Shown here: positions 21,256-31,519 of the stretch, piece after piece
Numbering within the stretch: position 1 is the stretch's first letter
How the letters are laid out: every line of letters starts with the position of its first letter
From: Leptospira sp.
Lineage (GTDB): Bacteria; Spirochaetota; Leptospiria; Leptospirales; Leptospiraceae
NCBI GenBank assembly: GCA_016742255.1
Contig: JACVCB010000001.1
Coordinates: 216,393 to 280,392 of the forward strand
Length of the DNA stretch: 64,000 bases
Direction: 5' to 3'
Made by a program: the position numbers and the translations under genes
The notes under the pieces: generated by a model
Told to the model about the DNA's origin: nothing
Seen by the model: the letters and a program-made list of their open reading frames with translations, nothing else
Database searches by the model: none

Positions 21256-22413
21256 TTAGAAGGTAAATTTTGCCCCTACCATAACAGATTGGACATTTTG
21301 TGCGACGACAGCTTCCACAGTGAGTTTGGTGATGAGTGCATTGATTTCCACACCTGCAATGAGAAAGTTAGTGGTGTTAGGTGTTTGTGCCTTTCCGCTG
21401 ATATTCATGGTGAGTGTTCCTGTCTTCGTTTGGCCAAGTGCAGAGGTAGGGATAAGAGCTGCAATCTCTGGAGACAAGGATGCTGTAATTGCATTGGAAT
21501 CAAGAGCAAGGACAAGAGGTCCTGAACGTGACAAGTTTAGAGTGGAACTTCCAAAATTCATAGAAGTTCCCCCTCCTGCAAATAGAGTAAAAAAGTAAAA
21601 CAAACGAAATCCTGTACGGATATCTATGGGTACACTTGTGACTGTACTCGAATAATTGAAGGTAGTGGAACCTCCCCAAGTACCAACAGCGGGACCTAAC
21701 GTCAGTGATTGTGTTTTGTTGTCGTTATAAGTGACATCAATGACTTGCCTTTGGTAATGTAATCCAAGTCCCATGGAGATTCCAGAAAACTCAAAGAGTC
21801 CAATTCCGTCAGAATAGTTTTCAATTAAATGGTAACGAAGGGTAAATCCACCGGAAGTGATGTCTCCCCCTAAATCTACATTTTTGTTTTGTGCTTCGAT
21901 AGCTTTTTGTACATCACCTTGGGCAAAGTTAAATTTAAAACCATGTAAATACAAATTAAATCGATGTAAAAAGGTTTTGAGTTCTGGTTCTGTATCAGAA
22001 GGTCCACCACCCATCAGCCATCCTAAGTTGACCGCAACAACAAAGTTAGGTGCAAGTGATGCACCCACATTTGGTAATTTTTGAAAACTTAAGTTTTGGT
22101 ACGCTACGTTGATGTCTTCTTTTTGTTGGCCCGCGAGGGATACACCAAGTCCTACTTGGAATCTGTTCACAAGCCCAGGTCCCATCATGGAAGAATTGAT
22201 GTTAGAGACAACCGCTGCTTCTGACATCGTTGCTAGAACTTTGTCTGTGTACTGTAATTTTAAGGCTTGGTCTAAATTGTTGATTTGGGATTGGATGGAG
22301 GCTGGTAAAATCGTACAGGCATCCCCAGAACAGGTAACACCTGCGTCCATTCGGTTAGGGGAAAACAAGGTTGTTCCCAGAATTAGAAGGATTGTGAGTG
22401 TACGATTTCTCAT
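21256..22413 (-). CDS. Predicted outer-membrane beta-barrel protein
   Basis: A 385-residue exported protein. The N-terminus is a signal peptide (RNRTLTILLILGTTLF), followed by a short region with two Cys (CSGDAC) and a helical stretch. A series of alternating-residue strands rich in Gly, aromatic residues and Asn follows (FQVGLGVSLAG, FTLRYHLIENY, GLGLHYQRQVIDVTY, IRTGFRLFYFFTLFAGGG). It ends in VMVGAKFTF, whose terminal Phe is the usual barrel-assembly signal. Function is unknown; a porin-like or Leptospira surface-protein role is possible. It diverges from the PilZ gene. Confidence 0.72.
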   Translation of the reverse strand: MRNRTLTILLILGTTLFSPNRMDAGVTCSGDACTILPASIQSQINNLDQALKLQYTDKVLATMSEAAVVSNINSSMMGPGLVNRFQVGLGVSLAGQQKEDINVAYQNLSFQKLPNVGASLAPNFVVAVNLGWLMGGGPSDTEPELKTFLHRFNLYLHGFKFNFAQGDVQKAIEAQNKNVDLGGDITSGGFTLRYHLIENYSDGIGLFEFSGISMGLGLHYQRQVIDVTYNDNKTQSLTLGPAVGTWGGSTTFNYSSTVTSVPIDIRTGFRLFYFFTLFAGGGTSMNFGSSTLNLSRSGPLVLALDSNAITASLSPEIAALIPTSALGQTKTGTLTMNISGKAQTPNTTNFLIAGVEINALITKLTVEAVVAQNVQSVMVGAKFTF

Positions 22414-22522
22414 GAGGGTCCTATTTTACCATATATCGGAGTTCGGTCTACGTTTTCTTAACAAGTGGGAAGCAGAGAATTTCCGAGTTTACAAGGAGGA
22501 AAAACCGTGCCAAATTTCACAT

Positions 22523-22894
22523 ATGGCTCCTATCCAAGAAAAACGGAAATATGTCCGCGTAAAACCCCTAGAAAACGAACCCGTTGAGATCCATTTGATG
22601 GGAACGGCGTTATTAGATGTTTTACATGCAAGTGACATTAGTATGGGTGGGGTGGGAATTGTGGCCCCTAACCATTTTGATGAATGGGATATGAATGAAA
22701 CAGTGGAAATCCTTGTCGCACTTCCTGGAGATTTGGCAGATTTTTTGGCAAAGGGTGTGATCAAACAAATTGGCAAAAAATCTAAAGAATCAGGAGTTTA
22801 CGGTGTCCAATTTACTGCCATGGGACCAAAAGGCAAACAAGACCTACAAGTGTACATCAACCGGATGGTTAGGCAAAATCGTGTTTTGAATTGA
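22523..22894 (+). CDS. PilZ-domain protein
   Basis: A 123-residue single PilZ domain, probably a c-di-GMP receptor. The N-terminal arginine motif is EKRKYVRV (R8-x3-R12) and the second motif is DISMGGVGI (a D-x-S-x-x-G variant), so both nucleotide-contact motifs are present. The start is ATG 22523. The only good Shine-Dalgarno (AAGGAGG, 22493-22499) is 23 nt away from it and instead matches an out-of-frame GTG at 22507. The long open frame upstream (to 22109) is antisense to the outer-membrane gene and not real. Confidence 0.85.
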   Translation: MAPIQEKRKYVRVKPLENEPVEIHLMGTALLDVLHASDISMGGVGIVAPNHFDEWDMNETVEILVALPGDLADFLAKGVIKQIGKKSKESGVYGVQFTAMGPKGKQDLQVYINRMVRQNRVLN

Positions 22895-23021
22895 GCATAA
22901 AAGAAACAACGTTCGGATAAGACAAATTCATACCCTCGAATGATTTCCCACATATTTAGATCTATGGTTTGTAGCATTCGAAAATTCGTTTTTACTTATA
23001 TTCTAAAATTCCAATTGTAAT

Positions 23022-23036
23022 TTAGAATAATTCTAT
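23022..23036. promoter_or_regulatory. Fur/PerR-like 7-1-7 inverted repeat
   Basis: The sequence TTAGAATAATTCTAT is a 6-1-6 perfect inverted repeat (TAGAAT-A-ATTCTA) in an AT-rich intergenic region, close in form to PerR/Fur-family boxes (TTATAATNATTATAA). An imperfect second half-site, TTCTAAAATT, lies at about 23001-23010. The site is 60 bp upstream of the gene at 23097. Assignment to a Fur-family regulator is inference from shape alone. Confidence 0.35.
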
Positions 23037-23096
23037 ATAAATTGAATCCATCTTTAAGATAATAAGCTTGTTTCATTCAAGTTTGTAGGTGGATTT

Positions 23097-24626
23097 ATGA
23101 CGTTATTCCGGCTTTCGGGAGTTTCTCGCTTAGACCAACTGAAAATATACACACCCATTTTTTTAGATCGTTTGTTTGACTCCCATAAACGTGAACTGAT
23201 GTTAACTGACCAGGCGGCAAAGGTATTGTCTACCTTACGTAAGTTATGTGTTCCAGATCTCAATCAGAGTTATTTTGCTTTCCAACTCAATTCCGATACC
23301 ATTAAAGAAAATGAACTGAAGGTATATGGGAAAGGTATGGTCTCACTCATTCAAAATCTTTTGGATAACGATTTGGCTATGCCTATTTTTTATTTCATTC
23401 GTAAAGAGGAAGAACCTTCAGCAAATGAAATTCCTTCTTTTTCAAACTTATTCGAACCACTCCAAGTAGAACTTGCAGTTGTTTCTTATTCGGGTGATAG
23501 GATTGAAGAAAAGTATGCTTTTGCTTATAACGCGATTGCAGCCCGATCTTTTGTGAACATACAGAATTTTTTAGTTGATAATTGTAAAAAGGAAACAAGT
23601 GACTTCCACCAAATTCCAGTAGAAAATTTAAATTCTCCTCCCATATCCATTATTAAAACAATGTTAAGCGAATTCGAGACACCATTTTCCACCAAGGATG
23701 TGTTTGTTGATGAATTGGTAAACTATTTAGAAGGTGGATTTGCCAATTCCGAAATTTACTTTTTTTTACCAACTCTTGGTTGGATTTATTATGATACAAC
23801 TGAAGCTATAGAAAAAGAATTAGAATACTCTTCTTTTTTTGAAGAAAAAATCATTCCTAAGCTCATTGAATTGAAGCCGGATTTAAAGAATGGTTTCTTA
23901 GAAATGAAAGAAAAGGTAGTGGGAACAAAATTTGATGAATTAAGAAACAAATCCTACCTCCCTCAAATTGAATATCTGGAAACCATCCAATCTACTTTGT
24001 CTCATGAAATGTTTCCTATACTAGAATATGTGAAAATTTACCAGATTGTATCGACAAAAGCAGAAAAAATTTCTGAAGAAAAAGCAATCAAGGAAGCCAA
24101 ACAACATTTTGAAATTTTATATACTATGTTAAAAATGGGGGATAATTTTATCAGTCGGTTCCTTCTCATTGACCAAAGTATGTATACAGGGAATGACCGA
24201 GTGATCTCCGAATTACAAAATGCAGATGATGTAATGTTTTGTGAATATTATTATAACTCTACTTTTTTTTGGGTATTTTTATCAAAAGATATCAGCTCAG
24301 CAAATATGGTGATGGAAAAAATTATCGAACACCATTATGAAGGAGATCATACATTATTTATATTCGAAACATTACTTGAAAAATACCCAATTGTTAAAAA
24401 AAGTTTCTTAACAAACCAAAGATTTAAAAATCTTTACAGAGATGCAAAAAACCTTGTGTACTGGAAACAAATGTCATTTGTTTATCGATTGTTTCGGTTT
24501 TTTGTTGGGGAAGAATTCCCCAAGGAATGGGAAAAAAACATTCTGTCCAAAGTGAAATACAACCAAATGAAAGCGAAGTATTTACCAAGAAAAAATAAAA
24601 CAAAAGGGAATGTTGCGAAACCGTAA
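23097..24626 (+). CDS. Large hypothetical protein, mostly helical
   Basis: A 509-residue protein that I do not recognise. It has no signal peptide or membrane helix and no repeats. It is rich in Phe, Tyr, Glu and Lys with long helical stretches in the second half (EEKAIKEAKQHFEILYTMLKM, YHYEGDHTLFIFETLLEKY-like). The C-terminus is strongly basic (KMKAKYLPRKNKTK-like), which could bind nucleic acid or acidic surfaces. ATG 23097 follows TTCATTCAAG...GTGGATTT without a good Shine-Dalgarno. It is a single gene preceded by a possible metal- or peroxide-regulator box and followed by the TPP riboswitch of thiC. Confidence 0.75.
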   Translation: MTLFRLSGVSRLDQLKIYTPIFLDRLFDSHKRELMLTDQAAKVLSTLRKLCVPDLNQSYFAFQLNSDTIKENELKVYGKGMVSLIQNLLDNDLAMPIFYFIRKEEEPSANEIPSFSNLFEPLQVELAVVSYSGDRIEEKYAFAYNAIAARSFVNIQNFLVDNCKKETSDFHQIPVENLNSPPISIIKTMLSEFETPFSTKDVFVDELVNYLEGGFANSEIYFFLPTLGWIYYDTTEAIEKELEYSSFFEEKIIPKLIELKPDLKNGFLEMKEKVVGTKFDELRNKSYLPQIEYLETIQSTLSHEMFPILEYVKIYQIVSTKAEKISEEKAIKEAKQHFEILYTMLKMGDNFISRFLLIDQSMYTGNDRVISELQNADDVMFCEYYYNSTFFWVFLSKDISSANMVMEKIIEHHYEGDHTLFIFETLLEKYPIVKKSFLTNQRFKNLYRDAKNLVYWKQMSFVYRLFRFFVGEEFPKEWEKNILSKVKYNQMKAKYLPRKNKTKGNVAKP

Positions 24627-24682
24627 CGAACAATTGAATATTTTGTTGTCAAAAAATTTGAATCCTATAGGATAAGAGATAA

Positions 24683-24783
24683 CCGTTAGGGGTGCCTAAG
24701 GTTTTTGGTTTACCAAAAATTCGGCTGAGAAATACCCTTTTTGAACCTGATCTTGGTAATGCTTGCGAAGGGAAACGGAACGT
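24683..24783 (+). promoter_or_regulatory. TPP riboswitch (THI element) upstream of thiC
   Basis: The conserved parts of the thiamine-pyrophosphate aptamer are in order: AGGGGTGCC near 24688-24696, a variable hairpin GTTTTTGGTTTACCAAAAAT, CTGAGAAATACCC (24725-24737), GAACCTGATC (24743-24752), GGTAATGCTTGCG and the closing GAAGGGAAACGG, which pairs with CCGTTAGG at the start. It ends about 115 nt before the thiC ATG. TPP binding is expected to reduce thiC expression; no clear intrinsic terminator is seen in between, so control at translation initiation is more likely. Confidence 0.95.
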
Positions 24784-24813
24784 AACTTTACAAGAGCCAA
24801 ATTCGTTTGGTGA

Positions 24814-26406
<1,593 letters not shown>

Positions 26407-26433
26407 TTTGTAGAGATTGTCTGTTTTACAAAA

Positions 26434-26462
26434 CAAAAAAACCCGATCATTTGACCGGGTTC
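26434..26462 (-). terminator. Rho-independent terminator for the acyl-CoA dehydrogenase gene
   Basis: The inverted repeat AACCCG...CGGGTT (26440-26445 with 26456-26461, extended by two further pairs after one mismatch around loop ATTT) is followed on the minus strand by seven T. It lies about 55 bp beyond the end of the minus-strand acyl-CoA dehydrogenase gene. The plus-strand side has only TCTCT, so it is a weaker stop for thiC. Confidence 0.8.
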
Positions 26463-26515
26463 TCTAAAAGATATTCGCTTGGTTTCAGTTTGAAACTGAT
26501 AAATCTTTGTTGGAA

Positions 26516-27646
26516 CTAAAGACCTAAACTTCTACCAATGATTTCTTTCATAATTTCAGTGGTTCCTGCATAAATGGTTTGGATCCTTGCATCGAGGTAA
26601 GCTCTTGCAATTGGATACTCCATCATATAACCATATCCTCCAAAGAATTGTAAACATTCATCGGTATGGCGTTTTTGCATTTCTGTTGCATACCATTTGC
26701 ACATAGAAGCTTCAGCAGTAGTGTTTTCACCTTTCATGTGTTCCATGACCACTTTGTCACAGAATACTTGTGCCATTTCTAACTCAGTTGCCATTTCTGC
26801 CATTTTGAATTTTGTGTTTTGGAAAGACCCAATCTTTTGACCGAATGCTTTTCTTTCTTTGATGTATTGCAGAGTGATGGTTTGCACAAGTCTTGTTGCT
26901 TCCACTGCTGCAACTGCAAGAACCAAACGTTCTTGTGCAAGTTTTTGCATGAGGTAACGAAACCCTTGTCCTTGTTTGCCGATGAGGTTTGTTTTAGGAA
27001 CAATCACATCATTAAAATACAATTCAGAAGTATCTTGGGCTTTGAGTCCGATCTTGTCTAAATTACGACCGCGTTCAAAACCTTTCATTCCTTCTTCAAT
27101 CATAACAAGGGAAATGGTTCCGTTATCATGTTTCACAGCAGTGATGATGAGGTCTGCTAATTGACCGTTCGAGATGAAGGTTTTTTGTCCATTAACAACA
27201 AAGTGATCACCCTTATCGACTGCACTCGTACGAAGGGATTTTAAATCAGATCCTGCACCAGGTTCCGTCATCGCAACTGCAAGGATGGATTCTCCTGAAG
27301 CACATTTTGGCAACCAACGTTTCTTTTGTTCGTCACTTGCATAGGTCGAAATGTACGGAGCGATCACGTCATTGTGCAAAGAGATAAAAAATCCACTGTT
27401 TCCAACACGAGAAGATTCTTCGATGATGATGATGTTGTACAGAAAGTCAGCTCCAGAGCCGCCGTATTCTGTAGGTACATCGGGGCAGAGAAGTCCGTTT
27501 TCACCGGCCTTTCTCCATACTTCTTTGGGTACGATATGGTTTTTTTCCCATGTTTCGTGGTGAGGTTTTACTTCTGTTTCAAAAAATTTCCGAGCCATCT
27601 CGCGGAATTGGTGGTGTTCTTCAGTAAAGGGGAGGATACGCTCCAT
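26516..27646 (-). CDS. Acyl-CoA dehydrogenase (long-chain type)
   Basis: FAD-dependent acyl-CoA dehydrogenase of 376 residues, the first step of beta-oxidation, which is the main carbon route of leptospires. Visible motifs are AVAMTEPGAGSD (FAD/substrate signature 1), KTFISNG, and QFFGGYGYM (signature 2). Near the C-terminus the usual YEGT Glu of short- and medium-chain enzymes is Ala (TIYAGTTEI). A Glu at residue 239 (LAQERLVLA, helix G) stands where long-chain and isovaleryl enzymes keep their base, so a long-chain or branched substrate is likely. It is a single-gene transcript with its own terminator. Confidence 0.92.
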   Translation of the reverse strand: MERILPFTEEHHQFREMARKFFETEVKPHHETWEKNHIVPKEVWRKAGENGLLCPDVPTEYGGSGADFLYNIIIIEESSRVGNSGFFISLHNDVIAPYISTYASDEQKKRWLPKCASGESILAVAMTEPGAGSDLKSLRTSAVDKGDHFVVNGQKTFISNGQLADLIITAVKHDNGTISLVMIEEGMKGFERGRNLDKIGLKAQDTSELYFNDVIVPKTNLIGKQGQGFRYLMQKLAQERLVLAVAAVEATRLVQTITLQYIKERKAFGQKIGSFQNTKFKMAEMATELEMAQVFCDKVVMEHMKGENTTAEASMCKWYATEMQKRHTDECLQFFGGYGYMMEYPIARAYLDARIQTIYAGTTEIMKEIIGRSLGL

Positions 27647-27697
27647 AAAATTTGTGACTCCTTGATATGGAAATGTTACAGAAATGGCGAAATGAGG

Positions 27698-29851
27698 TCA
27701 ATTATAAACAGTGTTCAGCTTCATGTAGACACCAGGATTTTTCTTGATGTACTGGATGGCGTCTTCTTGGGAAAGAACGTAAAGTTCCGTCCCTGGCCAA
27801 GCGATGAAACTGAAATGAGACGGGAGGCCTTTGGTGAGTGAATAAATTTCTCCTACAAAATCACCAGCACCGAGTTCTCTGATCGTTTTGTGGTTTTGCA
27901 TGACCACAACGGTGCCTGAGCGAACAATGTAGGCATTTTGAAAGGTTTGGCCTTCTTCAATAAGAACTGCTTCCTTTTTCACGGTTTCCAGTTTCAGTAT
28001 GAGTTCGAGTTGGGTAACCTGGTAACTGGTGAGCCCTCGGAATGTTTGGGATTCTGTTAGGGTTTTCCATGTGTTGGTCTCTCGGATGCTATTCAGTTTG
28101 ATTAGGTTTTCGTGGAGTTTGGATCCACGGATGAATTGGAAAAAACGTGTTTTTTCAATGGTGAGGGCAAGCACGTCGGTTTCAGCATACACATCTGCTT
28201 GGCGCACGGTATCTAAGATGAGAGAGGCTTCCCCAAAGTATTCGTAGGTTCCGTATCGTTTGACAGCCGAGTGGTCACTGGAAAGCCCTTCGAACCTGAC
28301 GTTCCCAGAAGCAATGATAAAAAAGCGATCTCCATGGGTTCCTTTTTTGATGATTTGTTCCCCACGTCGGAATCGTTCCTCTTTGACAATTTGTAAGAAC
28401 TCTTTTGCCTTTTCGATGGGGAAACCAGAGAAAATATCAATTTGTGATAAGATTTCAAGGAGTTGGAAAGCTTCCTGGTGTTTAGGAGGAGTGATTTCCG
28501 GATACAAAGTATTTTCAATACCAAACTTAGCAAGAGTTAGGTGGTTTCCCTTTGGCATATCTTTTGCGGCAATGTGATATACCGTGATTCGTTTTTGTAC
28601 TTCTTCTGGAAGGGATGCCAAATAACTAATTTTGGTGTGAAGGGGAGGGACTCCTGCTTCGTGGTAAATGATATTACGATCCCATGGAAAGTCTTTGAGG
28701 AACTGGTATCTTGTTTCTGGTAAGACACCTTTTTTGTACATATCTTCGAAGGCTTCGGGATCATTTAAATGGTCTGAAGTATAATAAAAGGATTGGTCTT
28801 GGAAAAAAAATTCGAACCCAACGGACGGAATCGAATGCAGCGCATAATGAAAATAAAACTCACCACCATTGATGATGGTTGGTCTACCAATGACAACTGG
28901 GATAAAATCAAATAAATCTGTGATTTCTTTTCGTGGAATCTTTGTTAGACTGCAATATTTTTTGAGGAAAGATTCCATCACGGTTGCCGTTGCATAAATG
29001 GTGATTTTGGATTCTTCTAATATTTTTTGGAAGGTTCCAGCATCATGGTCTGCATGGCAGTGGGTGAGGATGATGGAGTTGATGAACTTAGGATTTACAT
29101 TCGATTCTCGTAACCACTCAGTTGAGTTTACAGGAGGATCCACCATAATCCCTTGTCCATTCAGCCAAATGATAAAACCGGATGTGTTGTCGGATGGGTC
29201 AAATCCATGTGATGGTCCAAGGCAAGTGATTCCGATGAGCGGTGGTTGGAATGGTTCTTCCAATCGTTTTCCAATATCATATTTGACATGGAAGTCCACT
29301 TCGCCAGGGATTTTGATTTTTTTCTCTCCATCCACAACTAGGAATTCGTTGGAAGGTAGTTGTTCGATGGTGATGCCACCAAACTTTGCTTTGTGGGAGT
29401 CATCAAATAAAACAAACTCCACCACTTCTTCCATCGTTTTGTAACTACGAAAGTATGCCATTTCTGCCTTGATGTCAGGGAAACCAAAACTTTCTGCACC
29501 ATCGATGAATTCGGAAGATAAGTTTACTTCTTGTGGTCCCATCAGGGATTCCCCAAGAACAATAGTTAGCTGTTCTTTTTGTTCTGCAGAACAGATGATG
29601 AAGGTTTTTTTGCCACCACGAAAGAAAAAATTGAAGTAAATGGGGAATTCAAGTTCGGCAATGGAAATGCCTTTTTCCACATGGAAGAACTTGTTGGGGA
29701 GGACAAACACCAAAGGGGTCTTTTTTTCGAGCCCCATGGTGTCCTTAATTGTCTCAGGAGGGGATCCAAATTGGATGTACCCTTCTGATGTATCGACTAA
29801 ATATCCCCCTCTAGGGAGTGCTGTAAAACCATTCGGTTCGGAACTGACCAT
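27698..29851 (-). CDS. MBL-fold protein with two C-terminal cyclic-nucleotide-binding domains
   Basis: A 717-residue multidomain protein. Residues ~1-195 are a beta-rich N-terminal part. A metallo-beta-lactamase fold covers about 200-450, with the metal motif HCHADHD at 264-270 and later Asp/His candidates (YYTSDH, IYHEAG, VYHIAA). Two CNMP-binding domains follow (~470-590 and ~595-717); the first has RFFIIASGNVRFEG and EYFGEASLILDTVRQADVYAET, the second EGQTFQNAYIVRSGTVVVMQ and GDFVGEIYSLTKG. The arrangement suggests a hydrolase gated by cAMP or cGMP, or localised by it; hydrolysis of a nucleotide second messenger is possible but unproven. It lies between the dehydrogenase and thioredoxin genes. 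Confidence 0.82.
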   Translation of the reverse strand: MVSSEPNGFTALPRGGYLVDTSEGYIQFGSPPETIKDTMGLEKKTPLVFVLPNKFFHVEKGISIAELEFPIYFNFFFRGGKKTFIICSAEQKEQLTIVLGESLMGPQEVNLSSEFIDGAESFGFPDIKAEMAYFRSYKTMEEVVEFVLFDDSHKAKFGGITIEQLPSNEFLVVDGEKKIKIPGEVDFHVKYDIGKRLEEPFQPPLIGITCLGPSHGFDPSDNTSGFIIWLNGQGIMVDPPVNSTEWLRESNVNPKFINSIILTHCHADHDAGTFQKILEESKITIYATATVMESFLKKYCSLTKIPRKEITDLFDFIPVVIGRPTIINGGEFYFHYALHSIPSVGFEFFFQDQSFYYTSDHLNDPEAFEDMYKKGVLPETRYQFLKDFPWDRNIIYHEAGVPPLHTKISYLASLPEEVQKRITVYHIAAKDMPKGNHLTLAKFGIENTLYPEITPPKHQEAFQLLEILSQIDIFSGFPIEKAKEFLQIVKEERFRRGEQIIKKGTHGDRFFIIASGNVRFEGLSSDHSAVKRYGTYEYFGEASLILDTVRQADVYAETDVLALTIEKTRFFQFIRGSKLHENLIKLNSIRETNTWKTLTESQTFRGLTSYQVTQLELILKLETVKKEAVLIEEGQTFQNAYIVRSGTVVVMQNHKTIRELGAGDFVGEIYSLTKGLPSHFSFIAWPGTELYVLSQEDAIQYIKKNPGVYMKLNTVYN

Positions 29852-29869
29852 TAGGGGATAATTTATTTC

Positions 29870-30181
29870 CTACTTGTGATTTTCTATAAATTTTTTAATT
29901 TGCGGTTTTGGTAAAGCACCAATTGCTTTGTCTACTAAAACTCCATCTTTATAGAGTAGAAGGGTAGGGATGGATTGGATTCCCAACTCTTGCGCTGTCT
30001 TTTGGTTGAAATCAACATTGAGTTTTGTAATTTTGATATCCGCCATTTCTTGCGAAAGTTCGTCAAGAACAGGAGCCACCATCCTGCATGGTCCACACCA
30101 TTCTGCCCAACAATCTACTAAAACCACGCCATTTGCAGTCTCTGCTTTGAAATTGGCGTCATTGATTTCTGTAAGTGCCAT
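29870..30181 (-). CDS. trxA: Thioredoxin
   Basis: Classical thioredoxin of 103 residues with the redox site W28-C29-G-P-C32, the preceding VLVDCWAEW and the cis-Pro loop IQSIPTLLLYKDG. It reduces protein disulfides in the cytosol. It carries one additional Cys (C24) just before the active site. It lies immediately upstream (18 bp) of the MBL/cyclic-nucleotide gene, so the two may be cotranscribed. Confidence 0.96.
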   Translation of the reverse strand: MALTEINDANFKAETANGVVLVDCWAEWCGPCRMVAPVLDELSQEMADIKITKLNVDFNQKTAQELGIQSIPTLLLYKDGVLVDKAIGALPKPQIKKFIENHK

Positions 30182-30253
30182 ATTTCGAAATCTCCTTTTG
30201 AAACGTATAACCTTTCTATAAACTAGACTGGATATTCTAGGGAAAAACGTCGA

Positions 30254-31063
30254 TTATTGTTTCTTTTTTTTCTTTTTATCGTCGGATTCGAGGTCGGCGA
30301 TCTTTTGTTGGAAGGACTCAATGAGTGTTTTGGTTTTTTCCAAATCCTCTGTTTCGCCCGTAATTTGGAATATTTTACGGTTCATCTCCAACATTTCCAC
30401 GGAATGTTTCAAATCTGTGGAATCTTGTGTTGACATCTCAAATTTGGAACGATAGTCCTGCGCCGCTTGGTTGGCAAGTTCGATGATGAGATTAAAATGT
30501 TCCTTACGGATATAATAATAAGGATTTTCTAAATCTTGTTCTTTTTCATACGCAATAAAATCAAATAAATTCTTCGTACAAGCGGCAACGCGGAAATTGA
30601 TATCAGGCCATGACCATTTCCATTTCGAATTTGTACCAAAGGCGGTTACTGTTTTTTTCATCGCTTGCAGTAAACCTTTGATGAGATTCAATCGTTGGGT
30701 TGGTGTGAACCTTTCAATTTTCGAAAGTTGTTCTTTGTTTTCGGATAAAGAACCATCCACATTATTCCCTACTGTTTTTTCAATGTAGGAGATGCAGTTA
30801 TAAATTTCTTTTCTGGCAGTCTCTAAGTAGTTGTTATTATTGATCTCTAAGATGGCAGTGGAAAGTTCATTGATCACAATACAGGTGTTAATGGTTTTGA
30901 TGGAATTGATCGCAAGGGAGATATTAAAATAAGGTTCCATGTCCTTACTTTTTTTGGCTTGTACTTTGAAAATATTGGCTTCTTTTTTTAACTCTTCTAG
31001 GTAGTTTTTGAAATCTACCAATTTGTCATTGAAGTCAGCTTTTTTTTCCTTCGTGATTGCCAT
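30254..31063 (-). CDS. Hypothetical helical cytoplasmic protein
   Basis: A 269-residue protein not recognised. It is predicted to be almost all helical: a Lys/Glu-rich N-terminal coiled coil ([18 protein letters not shown]), a middle part with paired Asn runs (EINNNNYLE), and a C-terminal helix with a terminal polylysine tail (eight Lys or Asp-Lys residues ending in Gln). No signal peptide or membrane segment is present. It diverges from the short gene at 31148. Conservation within leptospires is likely but was not checked. Confidence 0.72.
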   Translation of the reverse strand: MAITKEKKADFNDKLVDFKNYLEELKKEANIFKVQAKKSKDMEPYFNISLAINSIKTINTCIVINELSTAILEINNNNYLETARKEIYNCISYIEKTVGNNVDGSLSENKEQLSKIERFTPTQRLNLIKGLLQAMKKTVTAFGTNSKWKWSWPDINFRVAACTKNLFDFIAYEKEQDLENPYYYIRKEHFNLIIELANQAAQDYRSKFEMSTQDSTDLKHSVEMLEMNRKIFQITGETEDLEKTKTLIESFQQKIADLESDDKKKKKKQ

Positions 31064-31147
31064 GTCTGTTTCATTTTCGGCAGAAAGACCTGGTTTTGTC
31101 CATAAAAAACGTCGACCTGGACTAGAGTTTGCCGAAACTGGAACAGA

Positions 31148-31360
31148 ATGGACAATACCCCCCGCAAACGAAGGGACCTGCTCGATTTACTCGACACCTA
31201 CAAATACATGAACCAGGCAATTTTCTGGGATTTTTTGGATTTGGACGGTCGTTGGGACTTTGCCAATGGATGGTTGCACCTAAACCACCCTGAGGACGAG
31301 TGGAGGGTTCGTGCATCGGAACAATTCCCCCCAATCCGCCCAGAAGGCACAGACCACTAA
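31148..31360 (+). CDS. Small hypothetical protein
   Basis: A 70-residue acidic, Trp-rich protein ([25 protein letters not shown]). It has ordinary codon use in this frame, and the overlapping frames on both strands look unnatural, which favours this one. It diverges from 30254-31063 with 84 bp between the starts. No motif was identified. The ribosome-binding site is weak (TGGA, 8 nt upstream), so its expression is less certain than that of its neighbours. Confidence 0.5.
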   Translation: MDNTPRKRRDLLDLLDTYKYMNQAIFWDFLDLDGRWDFANGWLHLNHPEDEWRVRASEQFPPIRPEGTDH

Positions 31361-31519
31361 TCCTGTTTTTTTAAGATTCATATCCATCAATTTCTCGACC
31401 GAAACGATGTCTCTTGTGGGATATTTGGGAAAAAGAATGATTGGATAAAAAGTGGGGTAGGCTTTCTCTCCAAGACTCGTGTTTAGCCTTGGAGATTTGG
31501 AACAGAATACAATGTTTGC

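Noticed and set aside
22109..22522. Upstream extension of the PilZ reading frame (to give 261 residues)
   Set aside because: This part is antisense to the outer-membrane protein gene and shows no PilZ-family features; the domain begins at 22523.
26779..27003. Alternative minus-strand frame within the acyl-CoA dehydrogenase as evidence of a frameshift
   Set aside because: The dehydrogenase frame is intact over the full family length, so no frameshift is present.
28998..29444. 148-codon plus-strand frame
   Set aside because: Antisense to the MBL/cyclic-nucleotide gene; Ser/Pro/Trp-rich shadow without motifs.
31008..31334. Overlapping frames at 31008-31211 (+), 31122-31334 (-) and 31015-31197 (-)
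   Set aside because: They conflict with the more natural 31148-31360 frame and with the start of the gene at 30254-31063; compositions are atypical.
31467..31495. 8-bp hairpin (TCTCCAAG/CTTGGAGA) with a 13-nt loop as a terminator
   Set aside because: The loop is long and no T-run follows on either strand; evidence is too weak.
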